Assembly: GCA_977017575.1 (NCBI GenBank)
Contig: CDRNVI010000027.1
Coordinates: forward strand, 1 to 64,000
Direction: 5' to 3'
DNA: 64,000 nucleotides
Source of the DNA: Paramoeba atlantica
Lineage: Eukaryota > Discosea
The position numbers and the translations under genes were made by a program. Numbering within the stretch: position 1 is the first letter of the stretch; every line of letters begins with the position of its first letter. A model generated the notes under the pieces. The model saw nothing but the letters and a program-made list of their open reading frames with translations. It did not search any database and was not told where the DNA came from. This document shows, piece after piece, positions 52,557 through 63,915 of the stretch.

Positions 52557-54793
52557 AATGGACAGAGCAAGACACCGATCATCTTCCCATTCCGACCTGC
52601 CGAGCCATATCGGCAGAATTTGCGCCGAGGGTGGTTGCAGTGTATCGTGAAATAATCAGAATGTATCAACAAAGCGATTATCTTGAAAGAAACAGAATCT
52701 GGCATCGTGCATTGTCGGCTATGAAATTCTCTTTGGCTGAGACGCGAAAGAGCTACGTCAGAAAACGGCGCCGCAAACCTATAATTACCGGACATGAGGC
52801 AATAGAAGACGAACAGTTAGCGGGCGACTTACGTGCTATAAAACGAGCCACTCGATTAGCCCTTGAGGGAAGCGTGACGAAGGCCGCCAAGATAATGGGC
52901 CAAAGCTTTAAGCGGAGCAAATTGACTGACAAAGAGACACTAGAAAAACTTTTAGCTTTACATCCCCAGCATCCTTGCGCTTTCCCACTGCCAACTGATG
53001 CCCCTGTCATTGCAGGGATAAATGCCGAAGAGCTTAGAAGCGCCGGACGACGATTGGCGAGAGGAGCTAACCCAGGCCCGACTGGTACCACAGACATAGT
53101 AGTACGATTGCTACTAGATGACGAGATCTGCTGCAACAGTCTTGTCATCATGGTGGAAGACCTTGTCAACGGTTTCTTGAATGATGGAGTTATGAATCGA
53201 CTAAATCGATCACGCCTCGTCGCAATTAGCAAATCAGAAACAGAAGTCAGACCGGTAGCAATGGGTGAAGTGATCACAAAGCTTGCAGGAATAACTCTCC
53301 TACAGCGGTACGAAAACACGCTAGCGCCATTATTTGAACCCATACAGCATGGGGTACTCTCCCGTGCTGGGTGCGAAAAGATTGTACACACACTGCATAA
53401 CAAGTACGAAAAAGGACAGTGCATTCTTTCGCTCGATCTCAAGAACGCCTTTAACACCCCATCCAGAATTGACATCGCAAAAGCCGTGTTTGCTTTTTCA
53501 GCGATGAGACCTTTCCAACGCCTCTTTCATGCTGAGTACTCCAGGGAATCTGAACTGTTGTATTACGGAACAGATGGGCAGCTTGCGGGAGTAGTACCGA
53601 GCACAGCTGGAGTGCGACAGGGCTCACCGTTGGCTACCCTTTACTTCTGTACTCTTATGCAACCAATCTTGGAGACAATGTCAATGGAATTCCCGGAAGT
53701 CAAAATTTTCGCGTACATTGACGATGTGAATCTGTGCTCTTCCAATAAAGCCCAACTCGAATCAGCATTTTTCCGTTTCAAAGAATTGATCGAGGATAAA
53801 AAGTTGGTTCTTTCCTCATCCAAATGTGTCTGGTTCGGGGGGGCATCTGGGGCACAGATACCTATAAAACTGGAACAGTGCGGAGTGAAGACAGAAGAAA
53901 AAGCGATCAAGATTCTTAGAGCGTACATAGGTAACAATGCAACCATCAAAGAGAAGCTGATGCAGAAGCTTGAGAAACATAACGAAATTTTTAGACGCCT
54001 CAAGATAATGGGTCCGAACAATATTTCACTCCGACTTCTCTCCAAATCAGTGAACGTCCGACACTCTTACTTCATGCGCGTGCACGCCCCGGACAATACT
54101 CAAGATTCGGCACTTCAGTTCGATAAAGAGGTAGGAGATGTATTGAAACATTGGTTGGGACCATTGGACCAAGAGCAAATGGAGCTAGCACGACTCCCCG
54201 TTAGCGAAGGCGGGTTGGGTCTTACTGCATGTAATTCGATACGACGCGCAGCTTACGCAGCATCTCGACAAACGATTTTCGAGCGCCATAATTCTTTTTC
54301 AGCTCAGATTGTCAATCGAAATGCTGTGCGTGCGTCAGAAGAAATACGAAACAGCACAGACACCAATGAAGCGAGCGAACGATCCCAGAAGCTATCCCAC
54401 ATAGTAAGGTCCACAACCTTCAAAGGAAATTACGACTGGCTGCAGTCAACTGCAAAGTTGGTACCGTCACATCTTTTTAGGCTAGCGGTATTACCGAGAT
54501 TAGGAATGCCCCTCCAATCGTCAATGAAAGAAATTCGATGCCCCGGATGCCAAACTGAACTCAACCAACATTCGGTTCTGACCCATCTACCAGGATGCAC
54601 TCAATGCAAGGGAATAAATGCCTCATTCAAACATAACACCCTGGTTCACTACATACACAAGATGTGTCTAAATGCAGGAATTCCTTGCGAGAAAGAGCCT
54701 CGAAGATTCAGCTCAGTTCACTGCACTACATGCCGAGCACCCAGGGGTGTGAACTCTTATGTTATAATTTTGCCGTACGTTGACACTTTTTGA
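52557..54793 (+). pseudogene. LINE-3: reverse transcriptase, lacking the endonuclease
   Basis: The frame resumes KWTEQDTDHLPIPTCRAISA and shows RGANPGPTGTTDIVVRLLLD, RPVAMGEVITKLAGITLLQR, CILSLDLKNAFNTPSR (motif A), GVRQGSPLATLYFCTLMQ (motif B), KIFAYIDDVNLCSS (motif C) and LPVSEGGLGLTACN. The first zinc finger (CPGCQTELNQHSVLTHLPGC) is present. After HCTTCRAPRG the match to other LINEs stops and the frame ends in unrelated sequence, so the RLE is lost. A start at 52529 would be GTG and lies in the inserted LINE; it is not real. Confidence 0.85.
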
Positions 54794-55097
54794 TAGCAAC
54801 TTTAGTGAGATATTGTTAGCCTCCCAGAGAGATATACATCCCTCCCTATCGCGAACGGGTGTCCGTTATGAGTAAAGCAGGATAACAATTTTTATTAAGA
54901 TAACAATTTTTATTAAGATAACTTTTTTTTTGAAACAAGCAACGGAATGAATTCAATGAATGAGGAAGAGGGGGAATATAGGGTGTCAAAGGAGGAGATA
55001 GGAAAGAAGGAGCATCGAATTATGATTTAAGCATTCTAGAAATGCGTTTCGCTTGTGACATGGGTTCGCTTCTCATAAATAAATAAATTTCTTTTTT
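54794..55097. other. Stretch without a recognised gene
   Basis: AT-rich; the motif AAGATAACAATTTTTATT is repeated twice near 54890-54915. Nothing else is supported. Confidence 0.4.
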
Positions 55098-55985
55098 AGG
55101 CTCTTCGTTAAACGCGGTGGTTGCTTTCAACTTAGAAGTCACTCATGCTGCGCGCTTCGCGTTGAAAACTACCGCCGCGTTTAACGAAGAGCCTAAAAAA
55201 GAAAATTTAGCCTGGAAAACGGAAAGATTATAGCCAAAAATAGCCGAATTTCGGGTACAAATGGGGTCATTTTCGCATATTTTTGCTGTCAGAGCACTAA
55301 ATCCGACATTTGCGCGTGGGAAATCACTCGTAGGCATGAATAAAAGCCTACTGAACGTATTGGGTAGAGAATACGACTCCAACCATACCATTCTTTCGAC
55401 ACAAAAATGCCCCTTTAGGTCCGAAAAATACTTTTTCACCTTTTCTAGTCAAAAATGGGTCATTTTGAGGGGCGCACCACGGTTCGAAGAAGGGATACCT
55501 TGCGAAAACAACTGCGTAGAAAGCTAGTGTAGGTCCCAAACTATCAAAATACAATAGGGGAAACGATTTTGGAAAAATATTTTTTTTGTCATTTTTTTCG
55601 CCAAGTTGAAATTTTTTTCAAAAAATTTTTTCCGAAAAAATCCGAACTTGGCGGACCCGTCCTGCGGATACGCGGGGGGGTCACCCCCGGGTAGGGGGGT
55701 GGAAAATGCGCGCCAAGACCCCGGCTACCCTTTCTGCGGTTTTTTTTCGAAAACTAATTTTTTCGAAAAAATTTGCTCGACCATGCCCCCCCCCCTGGAC
55801 CCCCCCCCTGGACCCCCCCCTGGACCCCCCCCATGGACCCCCCATTTTTTTCAAATTTTTTTTTCAGTTTTGGACCACCGGAGCCCCCTTTTATATTTTT
55901 TTCTTCTATTATATTACTGTGTTCCCCTTTATATTTTCACTGTTTTTGTTCACTTTTTTTTCAATAATCGAGTGTAGAGCGGTAG
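55098..55985. repeat. Repeat family C, copy 2 (inverted relative to copy 1)
   Basis: Starts with a near palindrome (CTTCGTTAAACGCGGTGGTT against ACCGCCGCGTTTAACGAAGA), then ATTGGGTAGAGAATACGACT, the GGGGTCACCCCCGGGTAGG block, CTGGACCCCCCC repeats and GGACCACCGGAGCCCCC. The C-run array (55783-55843) is an expansion of CCCCCCCTGGAC. No gene is supported. Confidence 0.75.
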
Positions 55986-56047
55986 TTTTACAACCACCGC
56001 AATGAATAAATAAATAAATATTCCAGATAGACGTGTCCGCTGACTTC

Positions 56048-58699
56048 TTACAACCGAAGTCCTCCCATCCATTTCTCTGTCGGGATGTAGTCTCTGAGTT
56101 GAGATACTATCGTGTAAGCTGACATCTTCTCAATCTCGAGTTGGAACGCATTGCGCACGTTATCATAGTTCAGCTTCGCTCTTTGTGAGAGAGCCTTTAA
56201 TAGGGCCTTTGTATCAACATGTAGCAGGCCGCAATCTGTTGCGGCCAGACATTTGAATGAATCGCTGTCGACGCCTTTCTCAACCACATATTTCTTGTAC
56301 TTTCTGTCGGCGACCTGTTGCATGAGGGCAGAGCTGGTTTGTTTCGCATAGCTAGTACAGCACGTGTGGACCACTGTAAAATCATAGAGCACCTCACCGA
56401 TGTGAGGCCACATGATGGCAAGATCTGGGCCGGAACGAATGCGGCGGGCTTTGCAAGGATGTTGCTTGGCGACTTCTGCGGAAATCGTGCACTTACATTT
56501 TGTGCAGTGGTACGAAGAGTAAATGCGCGGTTCGATGACACTAGGAAGGCCTGCTTTTGAGCATAACTCTGCGAGGTAACGGACTATGTGTGAATGCTTG
56601 CGGGTAGAGTTCATGCCGGAGCAACGGGAACATCCAGCAACGTGGGGAAGGATGGTTGAAGGAGATTCTTGATTCGAACATCCAGGGAAAATCATTTTGG
56701 CCGGTGCTTTTGACACGCCGATTCCCAAGCGCATCATGAGCGTGTATCTAAAAAGATACGGGTTAACGTAGTTACTTGTATGTTCGAGGTGAAAATTAGC
56801 TTCCTTGGTGCGCTTCAAGATATTTGTTAAGGTTGAGTCTTTTTGCACTTCAATTAATTGCTTGTCATGCGCTTGGCTCAAGTTCTTTTTAAGAAATTTG
56901 CGGGCCTTTTCCGCGCGGCTCTGAGATTTAGCTTTGACCTTGCCGCTGCCCTCTGAATCTACCGGAGCGTTATTGGGTTCAAATTGCTCTTCAATAGATT
57001 CTCGGGCCGCTGCGAAGTAATATTGTTGTTTCAGAGTGCAAGAAATCAAGCCTAAACCTCCTAGTTTTTGCGGGAGCGCTGCAAGCTTGAGTGCCTGGAC
57101 ATCGGCGCCACACCATTTCTGCAGGACCTCGTGTATGTGCTGCTCGAAAGATTGGGCTAGGTAAAGAGTAGCCTCCGGGCGGTGAACTCTTAAATGGTAG
57201 TCTTGGCGTGGAATTGTACAACGGCGCAAAATCGCCAGAGAGAGGTTACTCGGGCCCATGAGAAGAAGGCGACGAAATAGGCATTTGTGCTTGTTCAATT
57301 TGCGCAGGAGAAGATCTTCTACCACATTGTCTTTGCCGATATAGGCTCCTAGGATCTTTATCGACTCGGTGCAAAGATTAACGCCTAAGTTTTCTAATGA
57401 AAAGGGTTCGCATGACGCACATTTCTGAAAGAATTCACATTTTTGAAAGTTAACGCATAGATTGAGCTCGGCTGTGGTTTCGCGTAAGTGCAGGAACGCC
57501 GCTTCGAGTGATCGCACGTTGGTGGAACTGAGAGTCACGTCGTCTTGGTAGGCTCTTATTTTGACGTCAGGGTATAGGCTTAGGACTTCTCGAAGAGGAC
57601 CTTGTAAGAGTGCACAGAAGTACGTGGAGGATAGGGATGATCCCTGGCGAATTCCTGAAGAGCTTTCTATGGTTGCAAAAAGGGCATTGTGGGCGAAAAA
57701 CAGTAGTTCAGATGGCAGGCCGTATTCCAGATAAAACATGCGCATGAAAGGTTTAAACACGGGATTATCTAGTAGTGCCTGGGTTATAGCGTCACGACGT
57801 GGAGTGTTATACGCATTGCTGAAGTCAACCGTAATCAATGCGTGTCCATTCTCGTATTCACTTAGTAGTTCGTGCACTATTGATTCACACGCGTTCTTGT
57901 GGAGTACACCTCGTTGGATGGGCGCAAAGTACTTTCGCAGTGCGGCTTCATGTCGCTGAAGTAAAATAGACCCGCAGATTTTGAGGATCGTGTCCCCCAT
58001 GGCTACCGGGCGTATACCATTTCGTGGCTTCGTAAGAGCAATAATTCGGCATCGAGTAAGACGCTTCCGCACGCTTGACGGTATTTCACCATTGATAACA
58101 TCTCGAACCATGTGACACAATGACAGGCACGTTTCTTCATCGTCAACTAGCAAACGCATCATACTTTCGCTAAGTCCGCTTGGTCCTGGAGAGGCCCCTC
58201 GCGCAAGTTTTTCGACCGCAAGACGGACTTCCGATTTCTCTACAATGCCGATTCGTGAAAAGTCAGCTTCCGGGATTTGTATGTTAGGTCCTTCCGGATG
58301 CAATGTGCGAAGTTTTTGTACCTTTTCATCTGCTGTGAGAGCGGACTCCTTGTAGACGTTGTCCAGAATTCGAGTAGCTTTCCCTACGTTTCCGGCGCTG
58401 GCGGTCACTGAAGCATTTCTAATCGAGCGACGGTCGATTCCTAGTTCCTCTCTCTGTTGGGCGCTCAGATTTTCGCCCTCTGATTGGTCCGTACGCTTGA
58501 TTATATGTCCTATGCGTTGATTTTGCCGTGAGAGTTGGCGAATGGTTGCGAGCGAGTCCCTTGGGGCGTTCAGGAATTTGTGCCAAACTGCAGTTTTCTC
58601 GGAAACAAGTTCTACAGCTGGATACCCACGAAGTATTGCACGAAAGATTGCGACTACATGGACTGAAAATGATGAATCAATGGGCGTCATCGGGGGCAA
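56048..58699 (-). CDS. LINE-B: intact RT/RLE protein
   Basis: About 880 residues; the first ATG is at 58690. Order: RGASPGPSGLSESMMRLLVD, RPVAMGDTILKICGSILLQR, ALITVDFSNAYNTPRR (motif A), SGIRQGSSLSSTYFCALL (motif B), KIRAYQDDVTLSSTN (motif C, YQDD), LPQKLGGLGLISC, a zinc finger starting FPGCSNQESPSTILPHVAGC in which the first Cys reads as Phe, YHCTKCKCTISAEVAKQHPC, and the RLE RSGPDLAIMWPHIGEVLYDF with TVVHTC, a CCTSYAKQ change from the ELAPT of others, then VADRKYKKYV. It ends EKWMGGLRL. It is a diverged subfamily of RLE LINE. No N-terminal barrel-like domain is in frame; 170 bp upstream begins LINE-A in the opposite direction. Confidence 0.9.
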   Translation of the reverse strand: MPPMTPIDSSFSVHVVAIFRAILRGYPAVELVSEKTAVWHKFLNAPRDSLATIRQLSRQNQRIGHIIKRTDQSEGENLSAQQREELGIDRRSIRNASVTASAGNVGKATRILDNVYKESALTADEKVQKLRTLHPEGPNIQIPEADFSRIGIVEKSEVRLAVEKLARGASPGPSGLSESMMRLLVDDEETCLSLCHMVRDVINGEIPSSVRKRLTRCRIIALTKPRNGIRPVAMGDTILKICGSILLQRHEAALRKYFAPIQRGVLHKNACESIVHELLSEYENGHALITVDFSNAYNTPRRDAITQALLDNPVFKPFMRMFYLEYGLPSELLFFAHNALFATIESSSGIRQGSSLSSTYFCALLQGPLREVLSLYPDVKIRAYQDDVTLSSTNVRSLEAAFLHLRETTAELNLCVNFQKCEFFQKCASCEPFSLENLGVNLCTESIKILGAYIGKDNVVEDLLLRKLNKHKCLFRRLLLMGPSNLSLAILRRCTIPRQDYHLRVHRPEATLYLAQSFEQHIHEVLQKWCGADVQALKLAALPQKLGGLGLISCTLKQQYYFAAARESIEEQFEPNNAPVDSEGSGKVKAKSQSRAEKARKFLKKNLSQAHDKQLIEVQKDSTLTNILKRTKEANFHLEHTSNYVNPYLFRYTLMMRLGIGVSKAPAKMIFPGCSNQESPSTILPHVAGCSRCSGMNSTRKHSHIVRYLAELCSKAGLPSVIEPRIYSSYHCTKCKCTISAEVAKQHPCKARRIRSGPDLAIMWPHIGEVLYDFTVVHTCCTSYAKQTSSALMQQVADRKYKKYVVEKGVDSDSFKCLAATDCGLLHVDTKALLKALSQRAKLNYDNVRNAFQLEIEKMSAYTIVSQLRDYIPTEKWMGGLRL

Positions 58700-58966
58700 T
58701 GGCTCGAGATCTCCTTGACCATCTTCATTCGATACGTTCTCAGCTTGTTCTTCTAAGTTCCGCGTGATGGCTTCGATTTTAATCAGCTTCGTGGCTCGTA
58801 TGGAAAGCCACGAAGGTGGCTCGTATGGAAAGAATCATCAGGAAAGCCACGAACTGGTCCGCGCATCGCCGGCGGACACGTTCTTTGATTGTGAATCGAC
58901 TCCGTCCGGAGAGGACATATCAACATTTTTCCGACTGGTAGTCAGGCTAGTCTGGCTACAACGACG

Positions 58967-61900
58967 ATGTCCCCTGGGAACTCGAGCACGGGAGTATCAG
59001 TCACGACGATTGCAAACCGTGATAACGACGAAGTAGAAACGCACGGCATATCAGCAAATCGTGATAACGACAAAGTGGAAACGCACGGCATATCTTGTAA
59101 CAGACCCAGCGAAGTAACTTTCGTTGGATCCAATGAGGCCAATGCGCATTCCGAGGCGCTAAACTTGCTCCAATCCACCACACCGATATCACAGTTCCCT
59201 CTACCTCCTGGACTAATATGGAGTAAGTCGCGCATGATCAAAGCGGGGACCTTGTGTACTGTCGCTTGGACTTTCGCAAGGCAAGTGACATTAAACATTT
59301 CGCTCGGAAAAGTAACACGCGTGAACAATCGAAATTCGGAAAACAATGGAAAGATATTCGTAAAATATCAAGGCATTCACGGACACAAGGCTGGAGATGA
59401 GTTCAACGTATTTTTGCCTCCACAACCGGAAGTTCGCATTTACAAAGTCCTATGGCATTGATCGCCACCACCGATCGACGACATAGAGCCACATCCTTCA
59501 GAAGATGTTGATTACCGATGCAGCATTGGGGTGGCCTCACCGGACTCAGAAGCTGACGTGGACCACCTACCTATCCCAACAGCTCGTATCTTCAGCGCAA
59601 AGTTCATCCCATCTGTTGTGGCCATATATCGCGACATAATCTGTACGTACAGCAGCAGTGATCATAACCATAATAGAACTTGGAACTATCATAATAGAAC
59701 TTGGAACCGCGTACTTTCTGCCATGAAGCTTTCCCTGGCAACAGTTCATAAAGCCAACATGAAACAATGCAAGCGCCGACCATTTCACTTGAAAAGCGAA
59801 CAACAGGAAACGACGGGAGACACAAGAGCTGTAAAACGAGCTCAGCGCTTAGTTCTAGAAGGGAATGCCACCAAAGCTGCGAAAGTTTTGGATCAATCCT
59901 TTCTACCAAGCACGCTCCGTGACGAGGAAACGCTGGAAAAGCTCAAAAAACTACACCCGGATTTCCCAACTGACATGACTCTGCCAAAGGATGCACCGAT
60001 CATTGCCGGAATCACGCCCGACGAATTGAGAAGTGCTGCAAGACGATTGGCGAAAGGTGCGAGCCCAGGGCCAACAGGAACAACTGACGCCATCGTGCGA
60101 CTGCTAGTGGATGATGAGATATGCGGCACAAATCTATGTCACATGATGGGTGATTTACTGAACGGTTTCTTATCGACAGAAGTTATGCGGCGATTAAACC
60201 GTGCGCGACTGGTTGCGATCCCGAAAGCGAATGGTAGCGTGCGACCAGTTGCTATGGGCGAGGTCCTAACCAAGTTGGCTGGTATGATTCTACTTCAGCG
60301 ATATGAAAACACTCTTGAGCCATTATTCTCCCCAATTCAACAGGGTGTGATGTCAAAAGCAAGGTGCGAACGCGTAGTTCATAAGTTAAGCAGGCTTCAT
60401 CTTGAGGGCCATTCTATTTTGTCGGTGGATATTAAAAACGCATTCAATTCACCGGACAGAAGGGACATTGCTCGTCACGTGTTTGCTTTTGCTACACTCC
60501 GTCCTTTTCAGCGGTTTTTCTTTTTTGAATATTCCCAAGCTTCGGAGCTGTTGTACTTTGGATCTGAAGGTAGGTTCGTTGAGGCGATACCCAGCACTGC
60601 GGGGTTAAGACAAGGATCTCCTTTGGCTACTCTCTACTTTTGCGCCTACCTACAACCCATACTCGAAAGAATAGCGCATGAGTTTCCAGAGGTCACGGTC
60701 AACGCATTCATTGATGATATTACCCTCGCTTCTAAAAATCCAGAAATGCTTGCAAACGCATTTACAAGCCTGAGAGAACTATTGACGGAGAAACGTTTAG
60801 AATTATCAACCGAGAAATGCGTCTGGTTCGGTGGAATCTACAAGAAGACCATTCCGCAGACACTTAGAAAGGAAGGAGTGCAAACAGAAGATGACGCAAC
60901 TAAGATTTTAGGAGCCTTCATAGGGGATACTGACAACGTAGACAAATGCCTAGTTCATACACTCGAAGGGCATGACAATATTTTTCGTCGTCTAAAAACA
61001 ATGGGAATGTCCAATGTTTCGCTCAGCTTACTAACAAAATGCGTCAACGTGCGACAGCAATATCAAATGAGAGTACATCACCCTGACGCCACCGAGCGCG
61101 TATCTGAGAGATTTGATAAGAACGTTGAGGCAGTGTTGGAATCGTGGTTGGGCAAGCTTCGGACACAACAAATTGAGCTTGCTAGATTACCCCTTAAGAA
61201 AGGTGGTTTGGGGCTCACCGCGTGCAAACCCACGCGGGAAGCTGCTTACAAATCGTCTCGATATGCGGTCTTTGGGCGCCAAAAGCCTTCTACAGCTCAA
61301 AGTGGCATATCAGGGCAAATGCAAGTCAGCAACGAGCAACAAATTCCACCGGAAGACGAGATCACGACAGCTGCAAAACTACACGAAAAAGCTTGGCAAA
61401 AACTAAATCAGGGTCCTCACATGAATTCGATTCTTAAAAACACGTCCAGGAAAGGTAGTTACGACTGGATTACAGCTGCGACACGATACGTATCACCACA
61501 TGTCTTCTCTTTATCCGTAATGCCTCGGCTTGGAATCTCACATCCGAAAATCCCACAGAATTTATTGTGTCCCGGGTGCCGGAAAATACTGGACGGACGA
61601 AGCGCCCTGATACATATCCCAGGCTGTGTGCAATGCCCAGGCTTTAACGCGACATCGAAACATAACGCCCTCGTAAAGTATATCTATGATCTATGCATCA
61701 AAACGGGGATCCCCTGTGAAAGAGAGCCACGACATTTCAGCACATGGACATGCCTCACATGCAAACGAACCGTTGACCAAGATAATCATCAATTGCACCA
61801 TAAAACATGCAGTGGCAAAAATTATCACCGCTCAGGACCAGATATCGTCATATACTGGAATACGGGAGCTGTTTTCTACGACTTAACCGTGATTCACGAA

Positions 61901-62215
61901 TTGGCAGCCACACACGCGAAGAGCCATCCAGGACAACTGATGAAAGAAGCGACTGAACGTAAAATAGAAACGTATGTCCGATCAGGTATGATATCCGAAG
62001 AGTCGTTTCTTTGCCTACCGGTGCTCTCCTCTGGGTCACTCCACGCGAACACGTTAAACCTGATTCACGAACTTGCAGATGCGTCGCTTACGGACAGGAA
62101 CAATGCCATCTTATCATTTAAACTATTGCTACAAGAGCTAAATGAGTCACAAATTTATGCTCAACTGCGAAAGTTCTTAGCAGTAGATACGGAAGCGTCT
62201 CAAAAGGCAATTTAA
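58967..62215 (+). CDS. LINE-A: nearly intact RLE LINE with one in-frame TGA
   Basis: The ATG at 58967 starts MSPGNSSTGVSVTTIANRDN with a 15-residue repeat (NRDNDEVETHGIS). The barrel-like domain is CTVAWTFARQVTLNISLGKV to FLPPQPEVRIYKVLWH. A TGA at 59459-59461 follows and the same frame continues, open for 918 codons: RT with SILSVDIKNAFNSPDR (motif A), LRQGSPLATLYFCAYL (B), NAFIDDITLAS (C); LPLKKGGLGLTAC; zinc finger CPGCRKILDGRSALIHIPGC; CLTCKRT...HHKTC; and the RLE RSGPDIVIYWNTGAVFYDLT, with EATERKIETYV (Lys). LINE-2 has no stop at the matching site. A 24-base duplication (HNRTWNYHNRTWN) is near 59680. The TGA may be a mutation or a readthrough site. Confidence 0.9.
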
Positions 62216-62435
62216 TACTATGAACATACGATGAGATATTTCTTATATCAATACTACACAGATTTAGATATAGAGCTTACAAAGACGCGTAAACTCTTAG
62301 TTTTTTTACCTCCCCATCATAATGGGGGGTAGCGCCAGAACAGAAAACTTTTTAATCTAAGGTGTGAAGATGTTCAAGGGAAAATATTAACCCCTTAACT
62401 GATTATATCAGTGTTGTTGTTGTTGTTGTTGAACT
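62216..62435 (+). other. LINE-A 3' region with GTT tail
   Basis: About 190 bases after the stop, ending in GTTGTTGTTGTTGTTGTTG (62412-62431). GTT or CAA runs also lie at 37272, 36619 and 42724 beside LINE pieces, so this trinucleotide may be the 3' tail of the family in place of poly-A. Confidence 0.45.
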
Positions 62436-62577
62436 ATGTTTGTGCAAAAAAAAAGACAACGGGAAGAGGCTAACACGGCTGGGTACAAGTTCGCGGCAAT
62501 GGTAGTAAAAAAAAAATATCAAGAAACTATCATAATACCGAATATTGAATTTCAATATTATAATTCAAAAAAAAAAA

Positions 62578-63520
62578 GAAAAAAAAATATGGAACAGATT
62601 CTGATTTTGCTTGTCTGCGGAAGGTAAAGGAATCCACTTGAACCTTCGCTGCCTTGGGCTGGTGCATATGAAATCTTGATTTTTATTAGTCCTTTGCGAG
62701 ATGTTCTGCCTACGACGACTCCCTTCGATACGTAGTTTGTCGTTTCCTGACGGAATCCCCATTCGATTATGCAAGATGTGCCTTTACCCCACTTTGCTAC
62801 GACATTGTGCACATGATCCGGTGCTTTGGAAACGGCGCCCCGATTTGCAAGCTCTTCGATGGCCCCACAATCGCTGTAAAGGGACATCTCGTCACTTTAA
62901 TCTTCAGAGAGTTGCTCATCATTTTCGATATCGCGCTGGATCAGTCTTGAGTCTTGAGTCGTTTCGATATCCGACGTTTTTGTTTGTTGTGGGTCGCAGG
63001 CTGATTGGGCGTTTGAAGGCGTGAATCGAAAAGTTTTAGGCTTGATTTTAATGATATTGTCGGAATGCTCGCCGTGTTGTTCGCCATGGCCAGCCCAATC
63101 TTTTGGCAGTGCTACAGATCCTTCTTCGGAGTTCTGGTTTCCCTGGAGGTAATTGGCCTGGTCAGTCCCGTGGTCTGCCCAAATCTTTGAAAGAAGAGGT
63201 TCTCCTCCGACGATTCTGATGCGTGGCGTTTTCTTCGGTTTGGTCGGTGGGGGGGTAGATGCTTTTATTCGAGGTATGCGCGTCTTTGTCGTGGTGGGGG
63301 GAATAGTCTCATCAAAAGTGTCACCCGAAACGTCATTGACTATGCACTTTTTCTCACTGTTCTCTTGGCCCCTCTTGTCTTGCATTCGTGATTTCACTTT
63401 TAGTCTACCTGTTTTCAGGCCCAAGCCTTTCGATGTCTGAGAGTCTGCTCGAGCAAGGCGTGCGTGGGCAAGGCGTGTCATAGCGATTAAATCAAAAAAA
63501 AAAAAACAAGGTACAGAAAG
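62578..63520 (-). pseudogene. SL-headed 5' fragment of an RLE LINE
   Basis: The minus strand starts with an SL relic (63520-63506), a T run, and ATG at 63482: MTRLAHARLARADSQTSKGL, then a basic, Pro/Thr-rich region. An in-frame TAA at 62899-62897 is followed in the same frame by the N-terminal barrel-like domain (CIIEWGFRQETTNYVSKGVV, SGFLYLPQTSKIRICSI), which is cut at a pyrimidine run at 62580. It shows that the SL abuts the LINE leader. No RT is present. Confidence 0.65.
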
Positions 63521-63767
63521 CACCCATCACCGAAGAAACAAGCTACAACCACTCGAAAGTGTGTGCTGGTAGACAGACTCATCGCAATGGGCCTGATTTG
63601 GTTATCCATTGGCAAAGCGGAGAAATCTACTACGATCTGACCGTCATTCATGAGCTAGCGCCGTCGCGAATTCAACAAAAATGTGGACGCCTCATTAATG
63701 AAGCCATTAAACGGAAGCAAGCAACGTACGTCGCATCCGGATTGATTCCCGCATTATCTTTTCAGTG
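63521..63767 (+). pseudogene. RLE LINE endonuclease fragment
   Basis: ETSYNHSKVCAGRQTHRNGP then DLVIHWQSGEIYYDLTVIHE, EAIKRKQATYVASGLIP and ALSFQC, the endonuclease core without fingers or C-terminus. It lies between two LINE 5' fragments of the opposite strand, beginning right at the SL of the left one. Confidence 0.8.
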
Positions 63768-63883
63768 TCGCCTTTCACCAGGTCTTTGTTTGCCTGAAAC
63801 TGGTCCCATGAACCGAGCTTGTGCGCGCCCGCTTCGCGATCAAAGTTGGATTCCTGTTTTGCTTTAGAGCGAGTTAGAACCAT
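63768..63883 (-). pseudogene. LINE ORF1-type start MVLTRSKAK, truncated
   Basis: From the ATG at 63883: MVLTRSKAKQESNFDREAGA then HKLGSWDQFQANKDLVKGDT, cut at the junction with the RLE fragment. Thirty-two bases upstream lies a tandem SL relic. The TRSKAK motif links it to 41817 and 44275. Confidence 0.6.
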
Positions 63884-63915
63884 GGAACGTGAGAAAGATT
63901 AAGAAAAGAATTGCT

